From Solirubrobacteraceae bacterium (GTDB lineage: Bacteria; Actinomycetota; Thermoleophilia; Solirubrobacterales; Solirubrobacteraceae): DNA of 11,977 nt. This document shows, piece by piece, positions 5,356 through 11,977 of the stretch. Positions within the stretch are counted from its first letter, which is position 1. Each line of letters begins with the position of its first letter. Under the pieces are notes generated by a model, which had not been told where the DNA came from, did not search any database, and was given only the letters and a program-made list of their open reading frames with translations. The DNA is taken from the NCBI GenBank assembly GCA_016462245.1, contig JAEMTR010000012.1, positions 1 to 11,977 on the forward strand, given 5' to 3'. The translations under genes were made by a program, and so were the position numbers.

Positions 5356-7020
5356 ATGCCGCTGATCGAGCGACGGATCGGTCTGTTGTTCGCGTCGTTC
5401 CTCTTACTGCTCGCAATCGCCGGGCTGCGCGTCTTCTACCTCGGTGTTGTTAAAGGATCCGGACTTTCGAGCGCGGCGACTGCGCAGCAGGTCGCCGTCA
5501 CCAAGCTACCGGCGGAGCGGGGGACGATCACCGACCACAAAGGTGTGCCGCTTGCCGCTTCGATTCCAGCGGATGACATCTCAGCGACTCCGTATCTGAT
5601 CAAGGACCCCGTAGCTACCGCTAATCGGCTCGCTCCACTGATTGGCGTGCCGGCCGACAAGCTCGTCACCAACCTCGCCCGACGCGACACCGGATTCGTC
5701 TATCTGGCGCGCCACGTGTCCGCGGGTGCTGCCGACAAGGTCAAGGCTTTGAAGATTAACGGGATCGATTTTGCCCCTGGCGGGCTACGTACGTACCCTC
5801 GGGGGACGCTTGCTGCGCAGGTGTTGGGTGTCGTTGGCGTTGATGGAAATGGACTTTTCGGCCTCGAATACGCACACGACAAACTGCTGCGCGGGCAAGA
5901 TGGCGAGCAACGCCGAGTGCTCGATGGTGGCCGCCAAGCAATTGAGACGCGCGACATCAAGAGCTCGATCCCAGGCGGGGCGATGGAGCTTTCGCTTGAC
6001 GCCGAGATCCAGCTGAAGGCCGAAGAGGTGCTGGCGTCGGTCGCCGACGAATACAACCCGAAGGGCGCTACCGCGATCGTGACGAATCCGGAGACCGGAG
6101 CCGTCCTAGCGATGGCCAATTGGCCGAAGGTCGATGCCAACGACCCAGGCAGCGCGCCGCCGGAGGCGACCCAGAACCGCGCGCTCGGAATGACCTTTGA
6201 GCCCGGGTCTACTTTCAAGGCCTTCACGGTTGCGGCGGCGCTCGAAGACAAGAAGGTTGAGCCAACCACCTCTTTCAACCTTGCGCCATCAATTCAAGTT
6301 GCCGACCGTGTGATCGGTGAATCGCACGAGCGCGGCTCGATTACGCTCGATACGGCGGGAATTCTTGCCCAGTCGAGCAACGTCGGTGCGATCACGATCG
6401 GCCAGCGCCTTGGCGCGAAACGGTTTAGTCAGTGGGTCTATAAATTCGGATTCGGGAAACCGACCGGCGTTGACCTTCCCGGCGAAGAGCGGGGCCTGAT
6501 CACGCCGCTCGCGGAGTATTCGGGCTCTTCGATGGGAAACATGCCAATCGGGCAGGGCCAGCTCGTGACGCCGCTGCAGATGGTCAGCGCTTACGGCGCA
6601 ATCGCCAATGGCGGAACGCTGCTGAGCCCGCGTTTGGTGAACTCCGTAAATGGCAAAGCGACGGAAGCCGCTGACACTGGTCAGCGAATCATCAGCGTCA
6701 AGACGGCAGCTGCGGTGAGAGAGATGCTGACAGGCGTCTTCAAGTCTGGCGGAACCGCCAGCGAGATAGAGATCCCCGGCTACGAACTTGCCGGCAAGAC
6801 GGGAACCGCGAACAAGATCGATCCAACGACCGGCGGGTATTCGCAGTCTGACTATGTCGCGTCATTTGTTGGAATGGCTCCGGCGGCAGATCCGAAGCTG
6901 CTGATCAGCATCGTCGTAGACGAGCCGCAGGGCGATATCTACGGCGGCTCGGTTGCAGCTCCAGCATTCGGCAAGATCGCCGCGTTTGCGCTCCCTTACC
7001 TGCGAATCGCACCGAAGTAA
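5356..7020 (+). CDS. ftsI: Class B penicillin-binding protein, septal transpeptidase FtsI (PBP3-like)
   Basis: A 554-residue peptidoglycan DD-transpeptidase that crosslinks septal wall as partner of the FtsW glycosyltransferase. A membrane anchor (LLFASFLLLLAIAGLRVFYLGVV, about residues 10-32) is followed by the pedestal start AERGTITDHKGVPLA. The dimerisation domain reads YPRGTLAAQVLGVVGVDGNGLFGLEYAHDKLLRGQDG. The catalytic triad is intact: STFK at 285-288 (Ser285 nucleophile), SSN at 340-342 and KTG at 481-483. The MGNMPIGQGQLVTPLQMVSAYGAIANGG segment is also typical. The protein ends soon after the transpeptidase domain (YLRIAPK), so there are no PASTA repeats. Position after the ftsL-like gene and before murE is the classic place for ftsI. 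A strong Shine-Dalgarno 10 bases upstream supports the ATG at 5356. There is a 28-base gap before murE. Confidence 0.95.
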   Translation: MPLIERRIGLLFASFLLLLAIAGLRVFYLGVVKGSGLSSAATAQQVAVTKLPAERGTITDHKGVPLAASIPADDISATPYLIKDPVATANRLAPLIGVPADKLVTNLARRDTGFVYLARHVSAGAADKVKALKINGIDFAPGGLRTYPRGTLAAQVLGVVGVDGNGLFGLEYAHDKLLRGQDGEQRRVLDGGRQAIETRDIKSSIPGGAMELSLDAEIQLKAEEVLASVADEYNPKGATAIVTNPETGAVLAMANWPKVDANDPGSAPPEATQNRALGMTFEPGSTFKAFTVAAALEDKKVEPTTSFNLAPSIQVADRVIGESHERGSITLDTAGILAQSSNVGAITIGQRLGAKRFSQWVYKFGFGKPTGVDLPGEERGLITPLAEYSGSSMGNMPIGQGQLVTPLQMVSAYGAIANGGTLLSPRLVNSVNGKATEAADTGQRIISVKTAAAVREMLTGVFKSGGTASEIEIPGYELAGKTGTANKIDPTTGGYSQSDYVASFVGMAPAADPKLLISIVVDEPQGDIYGGSVAAPAFGKIAAFALPYLRIAPK

Positions 7021-7048
7021 AGGCCGGACGCCTCGTTACTCTGGCGCG

Positions 7049-8470
7049 ATGCGGTTGCGCGAGCTATTCGACGGCCCCCAGAGCGGCCAGGGAGACGCCG
7101 AGATCAGCTCGATCGAGCTCGATGACAGGCTCGTCGAGTCAGGAACGCTGTTCTGCTGCGTTCCTGGCTTCGAACGCGACGGCCACGACTTTGCGGCCTC
7201 CGCAGTGGCGCGCGGCGCCGCCGCCTTGCTAACCGAGAGAGAGCTTGGGCTCGGCGTTCCGGAGGTCGTTGTCGAGGACGTTCGAGCTGCGATTGCGCCG
7301 GTTGCAGCGCGGCTCAATGGCAACCCGACCGAGCAGCTGCAGATGGTCGGCATCACCGGCACCAATGGCAAGACAACGACCGCTTTTCTAACGCGGGCGT
7401 TGCTGGAGGCATCAGGCAGGCAGACGGGGCTGATCGGAACGGTTGAACAGATCATCGGTGGCAGCCGCGAAGCGACGGTCAGGACGACGCCGGAGGCGAT
7501 CGAACTGCAGCGCTGTTTCGCGCAGATGGTCGCCGCAGCTGACGAGGCATGCGTGATCGAGGTCTCCTCGCACGCAATTGCCCTGCACCGGTCCGACGCA
7601 ATCGATTGGGATCTAACGGTCTTCACCAACCTCAGTCGAGAGCATCTCGATTTCCACGGCGAGATTGAGCAGTACTTCGCCGTCAAGGCGCGACTATTAA
7701 GCGAGAGTGGGGCCCGGAGGATCATCAACATCGACGACCAGTACGGCAGGCGGCTCGCCGCCCAGCTGAGCGACGTGACGACAATCGGGATCACTAGCGA
7801 TGACGCCGATCTACAGGCCGGGTCGATCATCACCGATGCCGCGGGCAGCAGCTTCACGGCTGGAGGGGTCGATTTTCGCGTTCCGCTCCCCGGCGATTTC
7901 AACGTCCTCAACGCGCTCTGCGCGATCGCCGCTGCTCGCCTTCTTGGTGTCGATGATTCGACTATTACGCGGGCGCTCGCTGCAGCCGAGGTAGCGCCCG
8001 GTCGCTTCCAGCCGGTCGACGCCGGACAGGGCTTCGCTGCGATTGTTGACTATGCCCATACGCCCGATTCACTAGAGAATGCCCTGCGCACAGCGCGGGC
8101 GTTGACCGAAGGTCGCTTGATCGTCGTCTTCGGCGCCGGCGGCGACCGTGACAGCGGCAAGCGTGGGCAGATGGGCCGTATTGCCAGCGAGCTCGCCGAC
8201 GTGATGATCGTCACCTCCGACAACCCAAGGTCTGAAGAGCCGCAAGCAATCATTGACGCGATCCTCACTGGCGTCGCCGGCGCGGCAGAGGTCGAGGTTT
8301 TTATCGACAGAGCAGAAGCGATCGCTGCGGCCGTCGCGACCGCAGCCGACGGTGACGTCGTGCTGGTGGCTGGAAAGGGGCACGAGCAGGGCCAGCAGAT
8401 CGCTGGCGGGGTGGTACTAGATTTCGACGATTGCAAGGTTCTGGCTGCAGCAATAGAGGGGCGGCGCTGA
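7049..8470 (+). CDS. murE: UDP-MurNAc-tripeptide synthetase MurE (meso-diaminopimelate-adding)
   Basis: A 473-residue cytoplasmic ATP-dependent ligase that adds the third residue to UDP-MurNAc-L-Ala-D-Glu. The start ATG at 7049 gives MRLRELFDG, typical of the N-terminal substrate domain. The frame is open upstream into ftsI, but those codons are unlike MurE. The P-loop GTNGKTTT has Lys108, followed by the TTPEAIELQ region and EVSSHAIAL. A DYAHTPDSLENAL segment precedes VFGAGGDRDSGKRGQMG. DNPRSEEP starts at residue 391, and DNPR is the known signature of meso-diaminopimelate selectivity, unlike the Lys-adding forms. No clear ribosome site is visible; the 28-base gap from ftsI is short. Length is a little below E. 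coli MurE (495) with no visible domain loss. The stop overlaps the murF start by one base (TGATG). Confidence 0.96.
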   Translation: MRLRELFDGPQSGQGDAEISSIELDDRLVESGTLFCCVPGFERDGHDFAASAVARGAAALLTERELGLGVPEVVVEDVRAAIAPVAARLNGNPTEQLQMVGITGTNGKTTTAFLTRALLEASGRQTGLIGTVEQIIGGSREATVRTTPEAIELQRCFAQMVAAADEACVIEVSSHAIALHRSDAIDWDLTVFTNLSREHLDFHGEIEQYFAVKARLLSESGARRIINIDDQYGRRLAAQLSDVTTIGITSDDADLQAGSIITDAAGSSFTAGGVDFRVPLPGDFNVLNALCAIAAARLLGVDDSTITRALAAAEVAPGRFQPVDAGQGFAAIVDYAHTPDSLENALRTARALTEGRLIVVFGAGGDRDSGKRGQMGRIASELADVMIVTSDNPRSEEPQAIIDAILTGVAGAAEVEVFIDRAEAIAAAVATAADGDVVLVAGKGHEQGQQIAGGVVLDFDDCKVLAAAIEGRR

Positions 8471-9798
8471 TGAACAACAGTTGGAGCGCGGCCGACGTTG
8501 CCGCAAACGCTGGCGGCAAGATCGTGGCCGGAAACTCGGCGGCCTCGGCGCCCGCTGCGATCACGATCGATTCGCGAGCGATCGAGCCCGGGGCGCTATT
8601 CGTCGGCCTCACCGGCTCAGTGCACGACGGCGGTGAGTTCGCCGCTGCAGCGCTGGCCTCGGGGGCGTGGGGCGTGATTGTCTCCGACCAACACGCCGCC
8701 GCGTTGGGCTGCGACGACGAGCAGGTCGTGATTGCGGTCAGCGACCCGCTGCGAGCGCTCGCCGATCTGGCCCATGCCTGGCGCCGCGAACTCGGCTGCG
8801 CCGTGATCGCAGTTACCGGCTCGACCGGTAAGACGTCGACGAAGGACATCATCGCTGGGATGCTGGCCCCGTCGCGACGGACGGTCGCGACAATCGAGAA
8901 CTTCAACACCGAGATCGGGTTGCCGCTGACGATTCTCGCTGCGCCCGCAGGTACAGAGGTGCTGGTACTAGAGATGGCAATGCGCGGCGAGGGGCAGATC
9001 GCTGAGCTAACGCGGATCGCTCAGCCGGATGTCGGCGTGATCGTGAACGTCGGCCCCGTACACCTTGAGCTACTGGGCACGGTCGAGGCCGTCGCGCGCG
9101 CGAAGGCCGAGCTGTTAGTTGGCCTTGGGCCAGACGCGATCGCAGTAGTGCCGGCCGATGAGGCGTTGCTTGAGCCTTACATCCGTAGCGACATTCGGAC
9201 TGTGCGGTTCGGGCCCGGTGGTGAGCTCGAGCAGCTACCGGACACGATTGAGTTGCCGTTCGCGTCGGCCCACATGCGTAGTAATGCGTTGGCCGCGCTG
9301 GCCGCTGTGCGCGCGCTGGGGGTCGAACCGAGCGGCCTGATTGAGGTCGAACTATCGAAGCTGCGCGGGCAACGCCTGCTGTTAGAGGACAATGTCGTCG
9401 TCATCAACGACTGTTACAACGCAAATCCGATGTCGATGCGCGCGGCGCTCGACGACCTCGCCGACTCGGCCTCCGGTCGAACCGTCGCTGTGCTCGGCGA
9501 TATGCGCGAGCTGGGCCCCGATCAGCGGCGCTTTCATGCCGAACTTGGAGCCCACGTGCGCGAGCTTGGCGTCGAGGTTTTAGTAACGGTCGGTGAGCTG
9601 GCGCGCGACGCGGGCCCGCCCTTCGGTGGCGAAAACCTCTACTCGCTTGAGAGCGCGGCGCAGGCTGCTGACCAGATCGCTTCGATTGTCGAGCCGGGCG
9701 ACACGGTGCTGATCAAAGGCTCGCGTGGCGTCGGGCTGGAGGTCGTCGGCGAGTCGCTCTGTCAGGCGCTGCCGCCGGCCGCCGGGGGAGGCGCCTGA
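8470..9798 (+). CDS. murF: UDP-MurNAc-tripeptide--D-alanyl-D-alanine ligase MurF
   Basis: A 442-residue cytoplasmic ligase that completes the pentapeptide of the peptidoglycan precursor by adding D-Ala-D-Ala. The N-terminal domain contains ITIDSRAIEPGALFVGLTG, the family substrate-binding motif. The ATP site is TGSTGKTSTKD with Lys121, and ENFNTEIGLPLTIL follows. EMAMRGEGQIAELTRIAQPDVGVIVNVGPVHLELLG is the conserved metal and carbamylated-lysine region. The C-terminal domain has VVINDCYNANPMSMRAAL and VAVLGDMRELG. The ATG at 8470 overlaps the murE stop as TGATG, with GAGGGG at about 8456-8461 as a likely ribosome site. A longer frame upstream is open but lies inside murE and is not used here. 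The stop overlaps mraY (TGATG). Confidence 0.96.
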   Translation: MNNSWSAADVAANAGGKIVAGNSAASAPAAITIDSRAIEPGALFVGLTGSVHDGGEFAAAALASGAWGVIVSDQHAAALGCDDEQVVIAVSDPLRALADLAHAWRRELGCAVIAVTGSTGKTSTKDIIAGMLAPSRRTVATIENFNTEIGLPLTILAAPAGTEVLVLEMAMRGEGQIAELTRIAQPDVGVIVNVGPVHLELLGTVEAVARAKAELLVGLGPDAIAVVPADEALLEPYIRSDIRTVRFGPGGELEQLPDTIELPFASAHMRSNALAALAAVRALGVEPSGLIEVELSKLRGQRLLLEDNVVVINDCYNANPMSMRAALDDLADSASGRTVAVLGDMRELGPDQRRFHAELGAHVRELGVEVLVTVGELARDAGPPFGGENLYSLESAAQAADQIASIVEPGDTVLIKGSRGVGLEVVGESLCQALPPAAGGGA

Positions 9799-10766
9799 TG
9801 GGTGAGGTGCTGATCGGCGGCCCCTGCTCGCTCTTGATCTGCGTCTTCGCTGCGCCGCGGCTGATTACTTACCTGCGCGGTCGCGAATTCGGCCAACAGA
9901 TCCGCGAAGAAGGGCCCGCCGGACATCACGCTAAAGCCGGCACGCCGACGATGGGCGGCGTTCTAATTTTCCTCTCGGTCGCGGTTCCATTCCTCGTCTT
10001 GACCGACTGGGACTGGCGCGCCGTCGCTGTCTTTGGGACCGCGGTGGCCTGCGCGCTGCTCGGATTTGTCGATGATTATTCGAAGATCGTTCGGCGCCGC
10101 TCACTGGGGCTTCGCGCACGCTCAAAGATGATCGCGCTGCTGTTGATTTCGCTCGCGCTGTGGTGGGTCGCAACCCACAAAGCAGGACTATCGACAACGA
10201 TTCAGCTGCGCTTCGTCGACGCCAGCATCGATCTTGGTCTTTTCTTCCCGGTGGCGGTCTTCCTCGTGATCGCTGGCTCAACTAACGCCGTCAACCTCAG
10301 CGACGGGCTCGACGGCCTCGCAGCCGGCTGCGTAGCGATTGTGATGCTCGCCTACGTTGCGATCACTTTCATCACAACCGGCGACCGCGACTTGGCGCTG
10401 CTGAGCGCCTGCATTGTCGGCGCCTGCATCGGCTTCCTCTGGTTCAACGCTTTCCCAGCCACAATTTTCATGGGCGACACTGGCTCACTCGGCCTCGGCG
10501 GCGCAATCGGCGCGATCGCAGTAATGACCGACACGATGTTGCTGCTGGTACTGATCGGCGGCATCTTCGTGATTGAGGCGCTGAGCGTGATCATCCAGGT
10601 CTCCGTCTTCCAGAGTTTGCGCAAACGGGTCTTCCTGATGGCACCGATTCACCACCATTTCGAGATGCTTGGCTGGTCGGAGACGAGGATCATTCTGCGC
10701 TTCTGGATCATCGCCGCGGTCTGTTCGGCGATCGGATTTACGCTCTACCAAGCGAACATCACTTGA
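9798..10766 (+). CDS. mraY: Phospho-MurNAc-pentapeptide transferase MraY
   Basis: A 322-residue multi-pass inner-membrane enzyme that transfers phospho-MurNAc-pentapeptide from UDP onto undecaprenyl phosphate, forming lipid I. It shows the family signatures KAGTPTMGG (46-54), FVDDY with the catalytic Asp pair 92-93, STNAVNLSDGLDGLAAG (161-177), FMGDTGSLGLGG with Asp227, and MAPIHHHFEMLGWSETRI with the His triplet 285-287. About ten hydrophobic segments are spread along the chain. It is somewhat shorter than E. coli MraY (360), mainly at the N-terminus: the first helix begins almost at residue 3. GGGGAGG at about 9785-9791, six bases before the ATG, is a strong ribosome site, and the ATG overlaps the murF stop as TGATG. 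A 22-base gap separates it from murD. Confidence 0.96.
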   Translation: MGEVLIGGPCSLLICVFAAPRLITYLRGREFGQQIREEGPAGHHAKAGTPTMGGVLIFLSVAVPFLVLTDWDWRAVAVFGTAVACALLGFVDDYSKIVRRRSLGLRARSKMIALLLISLALWWVATHKAGLSTTIQLRFVDASIDLGLFFPVAVFLVIAGSTNAVNLSDGLDGLAAGCVAIVMLAYVAITFITTGDRDLALLSACIVGACIGFLWFNAFPATIFMGDTGSLGLGGAIGAIAVMTDTMLLLVLIGGIFVIEALSVIIQVSVFQSLRKRVFLMAPIHHHFEMLGWSETRIILRFWIIAAVCSAIGFTLYQANIT

Positions 10767-10788
10767 GGCGCTGCGTATCGTTGGAGCC

Positions 10789-11977
10789 ATGGCTGCTGCT
10801 CGTCGCCCTCCAGTTCCGCCCGGTCCATTGCTCGTAGTGGGTCTTGAGCGCTCCGGCGCGGCCTGCGCACGGGCGCTATGGAATAGGGGCGAGCCGCTGA
10901 TCGGCGTTGACATCGGCGAGCCCCAGCAGGGCGAGGCGCTGCGCCAGGAGGGAATTGAGATCTCGCTAAAAAGCGACGGCGTCGATGAGCTTGAACGCGC
11001 CCGCGCAGTCGTCCGCAGCCCCGGCGTGCCCAACGATGCCGCCGTATTGGTTGCTGCGCGAGCGGCAGGAATCCCGATTTACAGCGAGCTAGAACTGGGC
11101 TGGCGAATGTTGGAATCACCGTTCGTTGCCGTCACCGGCACGAACGGAAAGACGACGACGGTTGAGCTGCTCGGGGCGATCTGGCGTGCGGCCGGCCGTG
11201 AGGCTGTCGTGGCAGGTAACACCGGCACGGCGGTCAGTTCACTGGTCGGGCAGATTGGGCCGGAGACGACAGTGATCTGTGAGGCGAGCTCCTTTCAACT
11301 GGAGGATTCGGTCGCCTTCGATCCTGAGGTTGCGGTCCTGCTGAACATCGAACCCGACCACCTTGACCGCCACGGCGATTTTGACTCATATCGCCGCGCA
11401 AAGCTCGAGCTTTTTGCCTTTCAGGACGAGGATGACTATGCCGTCGGCCGCGCCGCAATGTTGAAGCTGGCTGGCGGTGGCGCGCGGCGCGTTACGGTCG
11501 ATCTGAGCGGCGATAACGCAGCCGAGGTCGAATTACGCGACGGCTTGATCTGCTGGAACGGGACTGCACTGTTAGCCGCCAGCGAAGTTCGGCTGCGCGG
11601 CGCTCACAACCTTGAGAATGCGCTCTGCGCAGCGGCGGCCGCGCTCAGCGCTGGAATCCCAGGCGAGGCAGTTGTCTCGGCGCTGAAGTCATTTGCCGGC
11701 GTCGAGCACCGGCTCGAAGAGCTTGGCAGCAGCGAAGGTGTGCTCTGGGTCAACGACTCGAAGGCGACCAATGTGGCGTCAACAATCGCTGCTCTGGCAG
11801 CCTTCGAACAGCCGCTACTGCTGATCGCCGGAGGCGAAGCCAAAGGCCAAGAGTTTGCCGCCTTAGCTGAGGCCGCTGCGGCAAGTGTGAGGGCTGCATT
11901 TCTGATTGGTGAGGACGCTAAAGAGATCGCAGCTGCGTTCGAAGGGTTGATCGAAGCGAGCCGATGCCGCAGCCTTG
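10789..11977 (+). CDS. murD: UDP-MurNAc-L-Ala--D-glutamate ligase MurD, 3' end outside window
   Basis: The frame is open from ATG at 10789 to the right edge, about 396 residues, so the C-terminal part is missing. MurD adds D-Glu to UDP-MurNAc-L-Ala. The protein starts MAAARRPPVPPGPLLVVGLERSG. The P-loop is TGTNGKTTT. Then come AGNTGTAV, EASSFQLEDS, LLNIEPDHLDRHGDFDSYRRAK, RGAHNLENALCAAAAA, EHRLEELG, NDSKATN and LLIAGGEAKG. All of these fit MurD rather than MurC, MurE or MurF. In the N-terminal UDP-binding loop, GLERSG replaces the common GLGxSG. No in-frame ATG or GTG lies between the mraY stop and this ATG. A GGAG at 10783-10786 is too close to be a good ribosome site, so the start could be weakly initiated or coupled to mraY. 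Confidence 0.95.
   Translation, partial: MAAARRPPVPPGPLLVVGLERSGAACARALWNRGEPLIGVDIGEPQQGEALRQEGIEISLKSDGVDELERARAVVRSPGVPNDAAVLVAARAAGIPIYSELELGWRMLESPFVAVTGTNGKTTTVELLGAIWRAAGREAVVAGNTGTAVSSLVGQIGPETTVICEASSFQLEDSVAFDPEVAVLLNIEPDHLDRHGDFDSYRRAKLELFAFQDEDDYAVGRAAMLKLAGGGARRVTVDLSGDNAAEVELRDGLICWNGTALLAASEVRLRGAHNLENALCAAAAALSAGIPGEAVVSALKSFAGVEHRLEELGSSEGVLWVNDSKATNVASTIAALAAFEQPLLLIAGGEAKGQEFAALAEAAAASVRAAFLIGEDAKEIAAAFEGLIEASRCRSL

Noticed and set aside
6953..7048. Upstream extension of murE into the end of ftsI
   Set aside because: The extra residues do not resemble MurE and the ATG at 7049 gives a typical N-terminus.
8431..8469. Upstream extension of murF into the end of murE
   Set aside because: The ATG at 8470 has a ribosome site and a one-base overlap typical of this cluster.
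1..11977. A hidden mobile element, CRISPR array, tRNA or defence system
   Set aside because: No repeats, integrase, transposase or tRNA-like segments were seen; coding is continuous housekeeping sequence apart from 3099-3319.

Overview
The window is the junction of two co-directional gene blocks, both on the + strand, in a fairly GC-rich bacterium. Positions 1-3098 hold the end of a Tad/Flp-type pilus (type IVc) secretion operon: a partial CpaB-like protein, the TadA/CpaF ATPase, and the two inner-membrane platform proteins TadB and TadC. Positions 3320-11977 hold the start of a division and cell-wall (dcw) cluster in its widespread order: mraZ, rsmH (mraW), an ftsL-like gene, a class B PBP (ftsI), murE, murF, mraY and a murD that runs off the right edge.

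The only long non-coding stretch is 3099-3319. It carries a strong sigma-70-type promoter (TTGACA, 16-bp spacer, TACTAT). Two GTGGG repeats exactly 10 bp apart lie within and at the edges of the promoter spacer, with a third copy 31 bp upstream; these fit an MraZ operator. A 12-bp GC-rich hairpin would form at the very 5' end of the predicted mRNA. This leader is the most interesting part of the window.

The genes are tightly packed. Most junctions overlap by 1-4 bases (ATGA, TTGA, TGATG), which implies polycistronic expression with translational coupling. RsmH methylates 16S rRNA. The FtsL-like protein and FtsI act in the septal synthase complex. MurD, MurE and MurF add D-Glu, meso-diaminopimelate and D-Ala-D-Ala to the UDP-MurNAc precursor, and MraY moves that precursor onto the lipid carrier. 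MurE has the DNPR signature, so meso-DAP peptidoglycan is expected.

GC richness, meso-DAP chemistry, the GTGGG promoter repeats with a pyrimidine-loop leader hairpin, and the CpaB/TadABC set suggest an actinomycete-lineage bacterium (Actinomycetota). A deep-branching class such as Thermoleophilia is a guess. No mobile elements, CRISPR arrays, rRNA or tRNA genes were seen. Apart from the mraZ leader and an unusual FtsL-like tail, this is a conserved housekeeping region, and no clearly new multi-gene system is present.
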